The position numbers and the translations under genes were made by a program. 64,000 nt of DNA from Symsagittifera roscoffensis (lineage: Eukaryota; Xenacoelomorpha; Acoela; Convolutidae): assembly GCF_963678635.1 (NCBI RefSeq), contig NC_087066.1, positions 20,741,996-20,805,995 on the forward strand. Direction: 5' to 3'. Shown here piece by piece: positions 32,755-45,360 of this stretch (its first letter is position 1; each line of letters opens with the position of its first letter). Below the pieces are notes generated by a model. It was not told where the DNA came from and did no database searches. It was given only the letters and a program-made list of their open reading frames with translations.

Positions 32755-33237
32755 CAGTCCCCTCATTTACGTTGTGAATGTAAATACAATATAAGAATAA
32801 AAATAATAAACAAAGAAATACCACACTACAGTAATTCTTCAAATTTTTCCGACTGCTTGATCATAAAATTTTTATTAAAAAGTCCAAAACTAAAAGCATG
32901 AGTTTAATGAGATCCAACGGGCAGTAAAAAACTGTTGGTCAACCAAAACTTTAACAAATTCTTGTCTTTTTTTAAAAGAGAACAAATTGAACTGAATGCA
33001 AGAAATGTGCTCCTTGTTGGAGATATAACACCACCGACAATCCACCCTACCACGCGAAATTAAATCTCCTTTGAAACCCGAAATTCTGCGAGAAATAGTA
33101 ACACACAACGGTGTCAACTTCAGCGCCCTATCATTTCTGATTTTCTCATTTGCATTCATGTATCATGGAAAACGCGTTTAATTCATACTATTATAGCAAG
33201 ATTGATCTCATGAACGCATTGGTTACATAACATAACC

Positions 33238-33570
33238 TCTAAAGACGTTTTTAAGATAACTGAACATAGAGGCTCATCAGAATTCTGAGTGACCTCAGAA
33301 ATATCAAACCTCATCAAAATAGTAGAATCAATGAGACGAAAGTGTGAACAGAATGCTAGCGAACATCGGTTACACGAAATTAAATCTCTTGAAAAACAAC
33401 TTGAAAAGAGTATGTTAATTATCGTAGTCTCTAAACACATTTATAAGAAGACTGAAGATTGAAGCTCATCGGCATTCTGAGTGACCTCAGAGACATCAAA
33501 CCTAATCAAAACAGTAGAATCAATGAAACGAAATGTGGAAGCAATGTTAGAAAACGACTTGAAGAGAGAT
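33238..33570. repeat. Two tandem copies of a ~185-base segment
   Basis: 33238-33418 and 33426-33570 share GACTGAAGATTGAAGCTCATC-like sequence, ATTCTGAGTGACCTCAGA, AGTAGAATCAATGA and CTTGAAGAG. In one frame they read charged, helical sequence, which could be the coiled-coil region of the LINE that follows. Confidence 0.65.
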
Positions 33571-33589
33571 TCACCGAAAATCAGAGATC

Positions 33590-35940
33590 ATTTTGAGAAG
33601 TTTTATTTCTCGACGGACTTTTCTCAATATTGCACAAATATCTGAAAAAAAGTCCGAAAACCTGGTGAAAAAGTCTGAGACAAAAACGGCGACTTCTAGA
33701 AAGATAAACATTATAGATAAAGCTAATAAATTCAACGAGTACTTTCAATCTAATTTTAGCCACGTCACTCATATTCAAAAAGATAATTCACAACAAGTTA
33801 GCAAAATAACAAATTTTCATTTTAAAATAAGTTATATTGAATCGAAACTCGAAAATCTGGATTTTAAAAAGGCACGTAAAACCTGATATCATTGGAAACC
33901 CTCTTATGAAGAAACTTATATGTTCTTTCTCTAAAACTTTGCATTCATTGTTTCGTACGTTATCTAATAAATGCGTCTTTCCATCAACGTGGAAAGTAGG
34001 TGAAATTGTCCTCATTTTCAAAGCAGGAAACAAACAAATAGTTTTCAGCGTTGGAGAAATTAATGTTCGACAAATTGATATTTTCATCAGAACTCATTAT
34101 CTCAGCTTCTCAATACGGTTTTAGACAAAAAGAATCCAAGATTCACAGTCAGAAATCTAATTGAAGACCAGCATAAAGTTTTTACTCATAATGGCATCCC
34201 TGAAACAAACTGTCAGACTTGCCTCTTTTTAGATTTCTAAAAGTTTTCGATAAGTTAAACCATTGGATGATTTTTGAAAAATTTAGGAGTTTTGCTTTTG
34301 TAAACCCATGCTTGAAACTAGTTGATATATACTCGTGTAACAGAAATCAAACGAAACGGACGAGCCGTCTCGGGGATTTGCCTAAGTATGATGATGTAAC
34401 CTCAGGGGTCGATTCTCGGACCTTTGATATTCATCCTCCATATATACCACCTATCTGAGTGCTCAATGTCGGCAAGCCTTGGTTATGTTGATGATTACAA
34501 AATTGTATCGAATAACCACGTAATAAGAAATATAGACGCAAAAAGAATATGGATCTGGTGCGCTAAAAACTATATGGAAGTACACATTTCAAAAACTAAA
34601 AAACTTGGCAACAGAGGTAGTACAATAATACAATAATCGAGGAATTAAACGAAAAGAAAGACCTCGGACTTAAAAACATTAAACACTCGAACTGGACAGA
34701 AAATGCTATAACAGGATCAGCCAAAGCTCTAAAAGCGTTATACTCAGTTGAAAAGAATATCCGAAATTAACAACCAAGCATAAAAACTGAATGTATACAA
34801 AAAAAAATGCCCTGATTGTAAGCTACGGCTGATCTCTATGTAAACCATCAAAATATTCTCCTAAAATTGTCGAAAGTGTGCGAGGGATAGCAACGGTTTG
34901 GATTACAAGCACATATCATGGATTCAAAGACCGATTATTTAAAAATAAGATTCTACCGCTGTCACTTCATCATGGACTACACATACCACTTCTACTGCAT
35001 AGAATTATCACTGGCAAAACAGACCTGCAGTGGGAAAAAGAGGTTTCATTTCCAGAAAAAGGAATAAAAATTACATTCGAATTTGCAAAAATATGAAAGC
35101 ACATAATTTAGACTTCAAAAATCTGATTTTTTCAAACGCTCATGCTCACTGACTAATCTCATTAACGATTATTTGAAATATAAAATCATCGATTGCAAAA
35201 ACATCAAGGATATCCTCACGAGTTTATACCGGAGGTTGTTCAAGGAGAAATTCAATCAGGGAAAAGTGCTTATGGAAGATTGAATGCAATTGAACAAAAT
35301 GTATAAACATTAGAAAACTAAACTTTTGATTTGATCTAAAACTTGAAAGGGGATCATTTCCTTGGATTTTATCCAAAGCATTTTTTATTACTATTATTAT
35401 CTTCATTATGTCATCAATTCGTACTCTCCCAGAAAACAAAATGGAAAAAAACTGGAGTAGCTATAAGACTTCAAGGAATCTATCTAATGTTACTGCAAAA
35501 TTGAAAATGGAAAATTCTCAACTGAACTAATCAATAAATTTACTAGTTAACTAGATAAAAGGAATTTCATTTACAAAAATAGGGGTTCGGCCATTCCAGT
35601 CCTTCAAAGCTTGTTGAATGGTATATTTTTAGATAAATTGAAAATTGCCAACCTAATCAAATTGTTTTTCTCAAAAATTAATTTTTTTCTGGGGGAAAGA
35701 TTGGAAAAACTTCCAGAAACAAAGTTGAAAGGCCGGAAATGAAACAATTTGACTTCCATATTGTACCCAAAAAAAGAAACTTTTGATCATATTTTTAAAA
35801 TAAGCAGGAACAAACCCCTGGGTTCCTGAACAACACCTGCAAGGGCTATCATTGGTGGAAAAACTGATTTTGCCCCACATCTGATTTTTTGTTTTTAATG
35901 CATGCAAATGAGAAAACACATCCCAAACATTTGAAGCATG
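33590..35940 (+). pseudogene. LINE reverse transcriptase copy 1, 5'-truncated
   Basis: Broken frames give KANKFNEYFQSNFSHV, NPLMKKLICSFSKTL, FPSTWKVGEIVLIFKAGN, VFDKLNHWMIFEKF, then YVDDYKI (34484-34495, catalytic Asp pair kept). The C-terminal half follows: KDLGL, NWTENA, then a thumb-like segment. From about 35440 it is the 3' untranslated part seen again in the next copies. CR1/Jockey-like, and a different family from the 28969 element. Confidence 0.75.
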
Positions 35941-35944
35941 CAAA

Positions 35945-38150
35945 TTTCAACTATTATATCAAATCAGGAGATACATTTCTACTTTTTAATTACCGTTAAA
36001 ATCTTTGTGCTTTTACTAATAACACAACTAACCGAACCTCTAGACATTATGTACACATACCAATTAGGTTGTCGAACTAAAAAACTCAATTCGTAATGCC
36101 TCATTATACTGTACAAAATTTGTTTGATAGGGTATTGATGACAAAAAAGTAGTCTATGCGTCTTTACTGGATCTTTCGCGGCAATTTATCTAACAATTCA
36201 TGAAATTTTTTGTAAGCAAATTGCAAACAAATCTTACAAATCAAACAATTCAAAAGCATTTTGTTGCAAATTTTTTATCAAAAAGAACCCAAGAAATTGC
36301 TCTCAAAAAATTTCTATCGGATTCATCAGAACCAAGAAGAAATGTACCTCAGTGGACGATCATGGTACCACATTAAATCAATTTTAAAATTTCTGATATT
36401 GGAGTTCAGCTGCTTAATGAGAGCAACATAATACAGTATGCCGACTACTAATAAACACTAGCACAGTATTGGCTTCAGCTAAATTGAACCAGCAAAAAAC
36501 ACTGAATAGATGAACTGCCATGTTTCAGAACCATATAGTCATGCAGAAAGCTTCAAAAACTGAAAATATAGTGATCCAAAGTTTTTGAAGTACAATTTTC
36601 AATTTCAAAAACTAAAATACATGGCATCAACGACAAGGAATCAAACGAAATGAAAGACCTCGGACTTATTTTTAAAATTAAAAAAACGAACTGGACAAAA
36701 AATGCTAAAACAGGATCAGCCAAAGCTCTTAAAGCATTTTACTCAGTTAAAAAAAATCCGAAATTAACAAACATGCATACAAAACTGAAAGTATACAAAA
36801 AAGTTTGCCCCTATTGTAAGCTACCGCTCATCTTTAAGTAAACCATCGAACAACTCTCTGAAAATGTCGAAAGTGTAAACGGAATAGCAACAGCTTGGTT
36901 TACAGGCACATATCATGGATTCAAGGAACTAATATTTCAAGTTGAGTTTCTATCGCTGTCAATTTACTTTGAACTACCCTCTCCACTTCTACAGGATCAG
37001 CCAAAGCTCTAAAAGCTTTTTACTCAGTTAAAAAAATCCGAAATTAACAAACATGCATACAAAACTGAATGTATACAAAAAAAGTTTGCCCCGATTGTAA
37101 GCTACCGCTCATTTTTAAGTAAACCATCAAAAAACTCTCTGAAAATTGTCGAAAGTGTAAGCGGAATAGCAACAGCTTGGTTTACAGGCACATATCATGG
37201 ATTCAAGGAACTAATATTTCAAGTTGAGTTTCTATCGCTGTCACTTTACTTTAAACTACCCTCTCCACTTCTACTGCATAGAATTATCAATGGCAAAACA
37301 GACCTGCAGTGGAAAGAGTGTTTTCTTCATTTTCAGAAAATGGAAAAAACAACACATATGAACTTGAAAATTTATAAACAGATGTTTCAGATTTCAAAAA
37401 TCTGAATATAATGTTTTCAAACGCTCATGCACACTGACTAATTTTATTGAGGACAAATTGAAATATGACGTCATCGATTGCGAAAACATCAAAGACATTC
37501 TCCCGAGTTTATACTGGAGGTTGTTCAAGGAATAATTCAACGAGGAAGTAAGTGCTCATGGAGGATTGAATGCAATTGAACATAATGTATAAACATTATA
37601 AAACTAAACTTTTGATTTGATCCAAAATTTGAAAGGGAGTTAATTGCTTTGGATTTTTTCTAAAACATTTGGTTTTTTGCCTTTTTTTAAAGTTATTTTT
37701 TCTTCATTCCGTCTTCTTTAAGTAAAAAATATGAAACAAACCGGAGTGGCTATAAGCCTTCAGGGAATCTATCTAATGCTACTGCAAAAATGAAACAAAT
37801 TAAACTGACAAATTAAAGAAATTGAATTGACGAGTTAAATCAATGGTTTGGCCATTCCAGCCCTTCAAAACTCGTTTGTTTTTATGTTTTCAAATTAATA
37901 TAAAATGGCCAACCTAATCAATGTTTTTTCTCAAAGGAAAGATTAGAAAAACCTCCGAAAAATAAAGTTGAAAGACCGAAAATGGAACAATTTGACTTCC
38001 ATACTGTACCAGAAAATGAAAATTTTGATGTAACATAAAAAATAGTAGTAACAAATCTCTGGGTTCCTGAACAAAACCTGCATGGGCTATCATTGATTGA
38101 AGAACTAATGTTGCCTCACACCTTATTTTTGTTCCCAATGCATGCATCTC
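35945..38150 (+). pseudogene. LINE copy 2 of a head-to-tail array
   Basis: Same order as copy 3: RT fragment, thumb region (KDLGLIFKIKKTNWTKNAKT at 36650), 3' untranslated part. The catalytic box reads QYADY followed by a stop instead of YADD. An internal direct duplication of about 281 bases (36712-36992 repeated at 36993-37273) lengthens this copy to about 2.2 kb. Confidence 0.8.
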
Positions 38151-40145
38151 AGAAAAAAACTTACCAAACTATTTGAAACATCCGAATTTTAATCCAAATA
38201 TAAAGGCTGAGCAAACATATCTACCTTCTTATTACCGTCCATTATCTATAACTGGCGCTTTATCGAAATTATTTGAGCTTCTACTAAAAACACGACTAAC
38301 CGAATATTTAGACATTTTGTACTCATACCAATTAGGGTTTCGAAAAAACTCATTTCATGATGCCCCAACATAATGGAAAAAATTTATTCAAAAGGGTATT
38401 GATGACAAAAAAGTAGCCCATGCGTCTTTATTGGATCTTTCAAAAGCCATTTATTTAACAGATCATGAAATTTTCATAGAGAAATTGGAAACAAATCTTA
38501 CAAATCAAACAATTCTACAGCTTTTTTTGCAAATTTTTCATCGAAAAGAACCCAAGAAGTTGCTCTCTATAAATTTTCATCGGATTCATCAGAACCAAGA
38601 AGAAGTGTACCTCAGTGGACGATCATGGGACCACGTTATTTCAATTTTGAAGTTGCTGATATTGGAGTTCACGCACACAATGAAAGCAGAAAAATACAGT
38701 ATGCCGACTACTAATAAACATTCGCACAGTATTGGCTTCAGCTATATTGAACCAGTAAAAAACACTGAATAGATGAGCTGCCATGTTTCAGAACAATATA
38801 GTCATGCTTAAAGTTTTGAAAGCTGAAGATATAGTGCACCAAAAATTCTTTGGAAGTACAATTTTCAAAACATAAAACACATGGCATCAAAGACAGTACA
38901 ATAATACAATAATCGAGGAATTGAACGAAATGAACGACCTCGGATTTTTTGTGACTAAAAAATTTAACTGGACAGAAAATCTTAAAACAGGATCAGTCAA
39001 AGCTCTAAAAACGTTATACTCAGTTAAAAAATTTTGCCCCAATTGTAAGCTACGGCTCATCTCTAAGTAAACCATCTAAAAATTCTCTTAAAATTGTCGA
39101 AAGTGTAAAAAGAATAGCAACAGCTTCGTTTACAGGCACATATCATGGATTCAAGGATCGAACGTTTCCGTTTCACGCTGAGTTTCTACCGCTGTCACTT
39201 TATTTTGAACTACACTTTCCACTTCTACTGCATAAAATTATCAATGGCAAAACAGACCTGCAGTGGAAAGATTTTTTTTTCATTTTCAGAAAAAGTAAAA
39301 AACAAGGCATATGAACTTAAAAAATGGAAACACATATTTCGGATTTCAAAAAACTGAATAGAATTTTTTCAAACGCTCATGCACACTGACTTATTTTACC
39401 AAGGCCAAATTGAAATATGACATCATCGAATGCAAACACATCAAAGACATTCTCACGAGTTTATACTGGAGGTTGTTCAAGGAATAATTCAACGAGGAAG
39501 TAAGTGCTCATGGAGGATTGAATGCAATTGAACATAATGTATAAACATTAGAAAGCTAAAATTTTTTGATTTGATCGAAAACTTGAAAGGGAGTTAATTC
39601 CTTTGGATTTTTTCTAAAACATTTTTTTTTGCCTTTTTTTAAAGTATTTTATCTTCCTTCCGTCTTCTTCAAGTAAGCAAAAAGGAAATAAAGTGGAGTG
39701 GCTATAAGACTTCGAGGAATCTATCTAATGCTACTGCAAAAACGAAAAAAGAAATTTCTTACCTGAACTAATCATTAAATTGACGAGTTAAAGAAATTAA
39801 ATTGACGAGTTGAATCAGGGGTTCGGCCATTCCAGCCCTTCAAAACTTGTTTGTTTTTGTATTTTCAGATAAATGTAAAATGGCCAACTTAATCAATTTT
39901 TTTCTCAAATGTTAGTTTTTTTCTGGGGGAAAAATTAGAAAATCCTCCGAAAAACAAAATTGAAAGACCAAAAATGGAACAATTTGACTTCCATACTATA
40001 CCAGAAAATGAAAATTTTGATGTAACATAAAGAAAATAGTAGTAACCAACCTCTGGGTTCCTGAACAAAACCAGCATGGGCTATCATTGATTGAAAAACT
40101 AATGTTGCCCCACACCTTATTTTTGTTCCCAATGCATGCATCTCA
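38151..40145 (+). pseudogene. LINE copy 3 of the array
   Basis: KHPNFNPNIKAEQTYLPSYY and RPLSITGALSKLFELLLKTR (RT block), then YSYQLGFRKNSFHDA, SLLDLSKAIYLTDHEIFIEK (first Asp box, FD changed to YL), then QYADY and a stop near 38699-38715. The thumb region and 3' untranslated part follow. Period to copy 4 is about 1994 bases. Confidence 0.8.
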
Positions 40146-40790
40146 GAAAAACAGGTCCCAAACTATTTGAAACATCCGAATTTTAATCCAAATATAAAGG
40201 CTGAACAAATATATCTACCTTCTTATTACCGTCCATTATCTATAACTGGCGCTTTATCGAAAATATTTGAGCTTCTACTAAAAACACAACTAACCGAATA
40301 TTTAGACATTATGTACTCATATCAATTAGAATTTCAAAAAAAACTCAATTCATGATGCCCCAACATACTGAACAAAAATTATAATTAGTATTGATGGCAA
40401 AAAGGTAATCTATGCGCCTTTACTGGATCTTCAAAAAATTTGATTTCTTAAAACAAGAAATTTTCATAAACAAATTGCAAGCAAATTTTACAAATCAAAC
40501 AATTCTACAGCAGTTTTGCAATTTTTTTTATCGAAAAGAACTCAACGGGTTGCTCTCAAAAATTTCAATCTGATTGATCAGAACCAAAAAGAAGTCTACC
40601 TCAGTGGACGATCATGGGACCGTCATAATTTTGTTTAAAGTTTTCTCATATTGGAGTTCACTAAAGCAAAATAAGACAGTATGCCGACAAACCGTTCACT
40701 AATAAACGCTTGCACAGTTTTGGCTTCAGCTATTTTGAACCAGCAATCCAGCAATAACACTGAATAGATAATCTCATGCTGAAAGCTTCA
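40146..40790 (+). pseudogene. LINE copy 4 of the array, truncated
   Basis: KHPNFNPNIKAEQIYLPSYY and RPLSITGALSKIFELLLKTQ restart the unit at 40167. The copy breaks off after the catalytic region (AGTATGCCGACAAACC), and no thumb region follows. Confidence 0.75.
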
Positions 40791-41561
40791 AAAATTGTGT
40801 TTATCTCTTTGTTTTTAAAAAAAATGACATAAGTCTCCATAAGGATGAATTTTAATTTGTTGACAATATAGCAATAAACAAACAAAACCAAGGTTATTTT
40901 ATCGAGAAGTTTTTAGAAATTAGCTCATAAGTCAAAGACGAAATATGGCAGCAGGCATAACAACAAATTCTGTTGAAAAAGAAAATTTAGAGAAAACTTC
41001 TCCATTGCCTTGATGTAAGTCATTTTGATTCCTCGTCTTTTTTCTAGATTATTAACAAGTCGCTCATAACTTCATTGGAAAAGCTGCTTAACTGGGCGAT
41101 GAAAAGAACTATTCCCGATCTTGTAACAAATCATCTGTTTTTATTAGAAGGCAAGAAAATTATAGAAGGCAAGAAAAGAAGCTTGAAATTACAAATTTAA
41201 GTTGAGTTTTTGGTATATTTGCACGCATACATTAGAGATGATACAAAAAATTTTCGCGGCGGAATCCAACGTAATACAGCAAATTATTATATCATTTAGA
41301 GAATACATAAGATCAGTTTCAAAATTGGTAACTCCTCTGCGTTTCTTTTCTCCACAAACCATTTTTCCATATCGCCGCTATAAAATGGAATTCTTTCAAG
41401 AAAGCTATTCAAAACCTTGATATTAAGACAGCTAAACTCAAAAATGAACTGAAGAAAAAGAATTTTGAAGATAATAAACAAACTGATGACAACATGTAAT
41501 TGTGCTGGCGTGAATTTCATTTTGTTTTATTTTTCCTATGAAACTGTTACACGTATTTCAC
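40791..41561. other. No gene seen
   Basis: AT-rich. A plus-strand open stretch at 41030-41165 (IINKSLITSLEKLLNWAMKR) looks protein-like but has no recognisable family and no good boundaries. Confidence 0.45.
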
Positions 41562-41654
41562 CTTTAATAAACCCTACGTAACCACATATGTTCTTATCTA
41601 ATGCATAGGTATCAATTTTTTGCCAAATTAGGAACATTGCGTCTTCCTCTCCAC
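41562..41654 (-). CDS. Exon-like segment with GGEEDA motif
   Basis: On the minus strand TTTGTTGTTTCGCAG precedes 93 open bases that read (G)GEEDAMFLIWQKIDTYALDK and then NICGYVGFIK, ending at G|GTGAAAT. Signals at both ends are good and the peptide looks like a real protein. GGED(D/A) recalls the acidic motif of beta-1,4-galactosyltransferases, but the rest does not match well enough to claim it. If unspliced at the 3' side, the frame ends seven codons later. No partner exon could be found. Confidence 0.3.
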
Positions 41655-42300
41655 CTGCGAAACAACAAATGTAGGGTGAAAGCACCATGATGCTCAATAA
41701 CTAGCGAACAGAATTTCAAACGATGTTACAATTGAAGAAAAAAAAAGAAGGTTTCAAGGAAAAAAATCATGGAAACGTTTAAAATCATCGCATGTTAATC
41801 ATGTGTACACTTCAATGTTGTTAATATTATTTTTTGACAATTTTGTACTAACCTTTATCACACTTAACTGTTTTGATGCATCGCTTTCGTACAGTAATTG
41901 AAAAAAATTTTATGCTTCAGGTCCTACTCCGGTTGAGTTTGGGCATTCAAATATTGGTGCCAGAGTGTTATCGATATAAAAAAATTACCCAACTTTTTAA
42001 ATGAAAAAACCAATTTTACAGAATGACAAAATAAAAACCGACAGTCAATGAACTGAAACTCGTCAACAAAATTAGTTGGGCAAAGTGCAATAAACGCCCA
42101 AATAAAATCCAAGATATCTATTTAAGTAGTGTATGCAAAGTGGACGAGAGAGCTTGGAAACTAAACCGAGAGAGGTTCAGTTTTTTTTGTTAGATGCTCA
42201 CATGAGGCGCGTCATGCGAGCTTGTCCCAAGTCTGAAAAACATTGCTACTTCGGCCGACTGTAGCCACAGGTATTTTTAGGGCCAATTCAGTTGGGTTTG
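41655..42300. other. No gene seen
   Basis: AT-rich sequence between the exon-like segment and the Jockey-like LINE remnants. Confidence 0.45.
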
Positions 42301-42307
42301 TGGGAAA

Positions 42308-44010
42308 TTAAAAAGATGATGAGTAGTTTGAGGAGGCCGACAGCGGAGAAATTTTGTTGGGGTCATTGGCGTCTATTCTATTAACATAGGTATTTGAAAC
42401 GGGGTAGTAACCGAATCTGAGCTGTGCTAACTTGCTTCTTGCTGGACGGGAGAGCAGTTTCTCAGTCGCAAAATCCACAGGCGGGCCCAGCGGGTGGAAC
42501 TTGGGAGTGAGCGCGAAAATATTTGCATTTTTTACGTAGTACCTATGGATCCTCTCAAAACTACTACTAATCCACAGGCGGGCGCAGCGGGTGGAATTTG
42601 GGATTGAGCGCAAAATTATTTGCTTTTTTTTATTAGTACCTATGGATCCTCTTAAAAGTGGTTTGAAAATTAAAACAAACTAAAATCCTAGGGCATTGTT
42701 ATCGATAACGATTATGAGTCCAATTTCTTTTAAAAAACTTGATTTGAAGCAGGGTTTGTTTTGTGTAGAAGATAAGAAACACCTCTGATGGAACTGAAGG
42801 AGATAAAAAAGAAGGTACAAACAATAAATGTTAATTGGAAAGAAGTTAAAGGTGCTGTTGCACGGATAGTAGCTTGCATTCAGTGTGTAGGTTGTCATTA
42901 GATCTTATATTTGCGCTCCATGCCACAACACGGAGATCTGCAATTCAAACGACGTTGAATTTGTTTAGGGAGGTATTGCTTGCAGCGTGAGACCAAACTG
43001 GCGGAAAAAATCGAGCATGGATTTGATCAAAACTTTGATCATTACAAGCAATGTTTCTTTAGATTGAACCCAACTTGTCCCAAAAAGGGCCTTCAGTATC
43101 TTACAATTGGCTTTTAAAGCTGTTTTTTTTTGTACAATGCTCCTCAAAGCTGAGGGAAGGATGGAAATGCACTCTAATTTTTTTTGAGCGAGAGAAATGG
43201 GGAGTTTAATGAAACAGTTAGCTTACAGTTAAACTATTTGTTGTGGGAGCTGAAAAAGATCACGGAGCCTGTCGAGGATAAAAAAACGTGTCTGTCCGTA
43301 TGATGGCTTGTTTAAGTAAGTAATGTCATCAGGATTTCTGGACGATAATAACATATTCTACAAAAGGATGAATGCTGTCTGTGTAAGATTGGAGTCTTAC
43401 TTCAGCAGGCCATAAAGGAGCATCATGTTCGTAAAAACTGTATAGAAAGGAGAAACAACCTAGTTGTCGATAGAAAATTTTGAATAGTGTCCTGGCTTGG
43501 CGCCCGTTTAGACAGTTTGAGAACTATCTGACAATATATTCAGGTAAGCTGGAACCACGAAATAGTTTGATCACATCGAATGTTTTCAAAAGGTCAAAAG
43601 GTAAGTTTATGGTGCTGTTGCATAGGTAGTAGTTTGCATTCAGTGTATAGGTGATCAATGGATCTCATCTTTGTGCGCCATGTCACAACACAGAGAGCTG
43701 CTTTTCAAACTACTTTAAATTTGTTCAGGGAGGTACTGCTTGGAGCGTGGGACCAAAGTGGCAGGAGACATCGAATACTGATCTGATCAAATTTTAGAAC
43801 GTTACAAGAAATGTTTCATTGGATTGTCCACAGTTTGTCCGGGAAACAGCCTTCAAGATCAATATTCTGCGAATGGATTTCTAAGTAGTTTGTTCATAAT
43901 GCTGGACAAAACTGAGGAAAGGGTTCGAAAGTAAGCAAGTGTTTAAGGTTTTTTGTTTCGAGCGAAAGAACAGAGGAGTACAAGGAAACAGTTAGCTTAG
44001 AATTGAATTC
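42308..44010 (-). pseudogene. Jockey-like LINE ORF2 C-terminal remnants, tandemly duplicated
   Basis: Minus-strand frames read FGTSWVQSKETLLVMIKVLI (near 43080), the segment just after the RT palm in Jockey-type LINEs, and AQLRFGYYPVSNTYVNRID (near 42390), the usual C-terminal segment. The first region is present twice, at 42845-43270 and 43607-44010, offset about 763 bases and clearly diverged. A 95-base segment with CACAGGCGGGC is also doubled at 42470-42655. All frames are broken. Confidence 0.65.
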
Positions 44011-44399
44011 TTTGAGGATAAAACACTACGCGTATCTTCGTATAATACGCATGGAGCTCGTTTAACTAATTGGTTTACATAACGGGCCACGGGCCTCACT
44101 AAAGTAATATTTGATTGTAAAAAAGTGTGAAAACATTCTGCCTAAGATTGGAGTTTTTTCTGTACATTTTAGAGGAGAATCATGTACATAAAAATTAAAA
44201 AGAGTAGGGGAATAATTTGAATTTCGAGGAGCTCATGTCCGGGCAAACATGAGAGAGAAAAAGCAAAGGCGATCAAAAAATTACAACCGGCGACAACGGT
44301 GAATTTAAATTTTGGTACGGAAGCCTGTTTTGTTTAAAATTGTTTAATGGGGTAAAAGTTGAATTGTTGATTTCATCAAAAAAAAAATACCTCTGGCAT

Positions 44400-45360
44400 C
44401 CAGAGAAATTTCAAGGAGAGGAATATGCATTTACATCTCATAGTTATAAACTATTTATTTCCGTTAGGAACTGTGTCAGAGACGGCTTAAGATGATTCGA
44501 GCAGATGCTGCGCGGGCGAAAGTAGATATTTGAGGTTCGAACATTTGGTCGTTGGACTTTGTTTTTTTTTTGCTCAGAGACTCCAGGTTTCCGTTTTAGT
44601 TACAGCCTAGTTCCTAGTATCGCAGAGAGTTATGTACTGCTATCAGCTGTTCCCCACCTTCTAGTACACGGTATTTTCTAAGTAGTTCATAATTCTGATC
44701 AATCGAGAAGTTTCGGTTACATGGTTTTTGCTTACTTTTTTGGAAAACATCAAGATGGATACGGTATTCACATTGTAGGGCTGCATTTTCAAGGGCATTG
44801 TCGGAAGCACAATTGCAATTAAATTGTAGGATAATTAAAGATATTAAAAGGTTCGAGTTCAAAGATATGTCGTTGCGCGGGGAATAGTTAGACATAAAAT
44901 TTGTCTATAGGAATCACGAGACGCTTTCAATGAGTGAGACACTTGGCGAATTGTCGGTAGTGCATTTTATTGGCTTTTGGGAATAAATCGTTAATTGGTT
45001 TGGGTTTTTTGTTACAGGGGGAACAATTTTCATTCTGGGAACAGTATGAGCAATCAAAATCTTTGTGTTGGACTTTACGTTTAGGGAGCTAACTATTTTC
45101 ATTTAAAACGAAACTAACCGCAAACATTGAACCGCGCACTTGCTTGGAATTGTTTGGTGACTTGGTTACATAGGGAGCAGTGAAAGGGGCTGATGTTTTG
45201 GGGCATGCCGGAACAATGCAGCAAAAAAAAAGATTGTCAGCATCCTAACCGGCTTCAGATACTCGGACCACAAAAAACCGAGCTTTGCAACCAATTTGCG
45301 CTCCCCTGGTGATGGGAAGTTGTAATTGTGCCAATTGTAAGGTGAAGCTGTCTGTCGTGT
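44400..45360 (-). pseudogene. Probable upstream part of the same minus-strand LINE
   Basis: Minus-strand ORFs of 93 and 62 residues contain NALENAALQCEYRIHLDVFQ, and KSNTKILIAHTVPRMKIVPP with TKNPNQLTIYSQKPIKCTTD. Neighbouring frames hold spaced Cys residues (CSHCSQNENCSPCNKK). The placement before RT on the same strand suggests ORF1, but I see no diagnostic domain. Confidence 0.35.

Larger units (their letters stand above)
28969..32818 (+). mobile_element. Near full-length CR1/Jockey-like LINE
   Basis: An ORF1, then an ORF2 with endonuclease and RT, then a short AT-rich 3' end with AATAAAAATAATAAACAAAG, all on one strand over 3.85 kb. Coding is well preserved but has several frame breaks, so the copy is young but dead. 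The A-rich tail is repetitive rather than pure poly-A. No target-site duplication was found. Confidence 0.88.
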
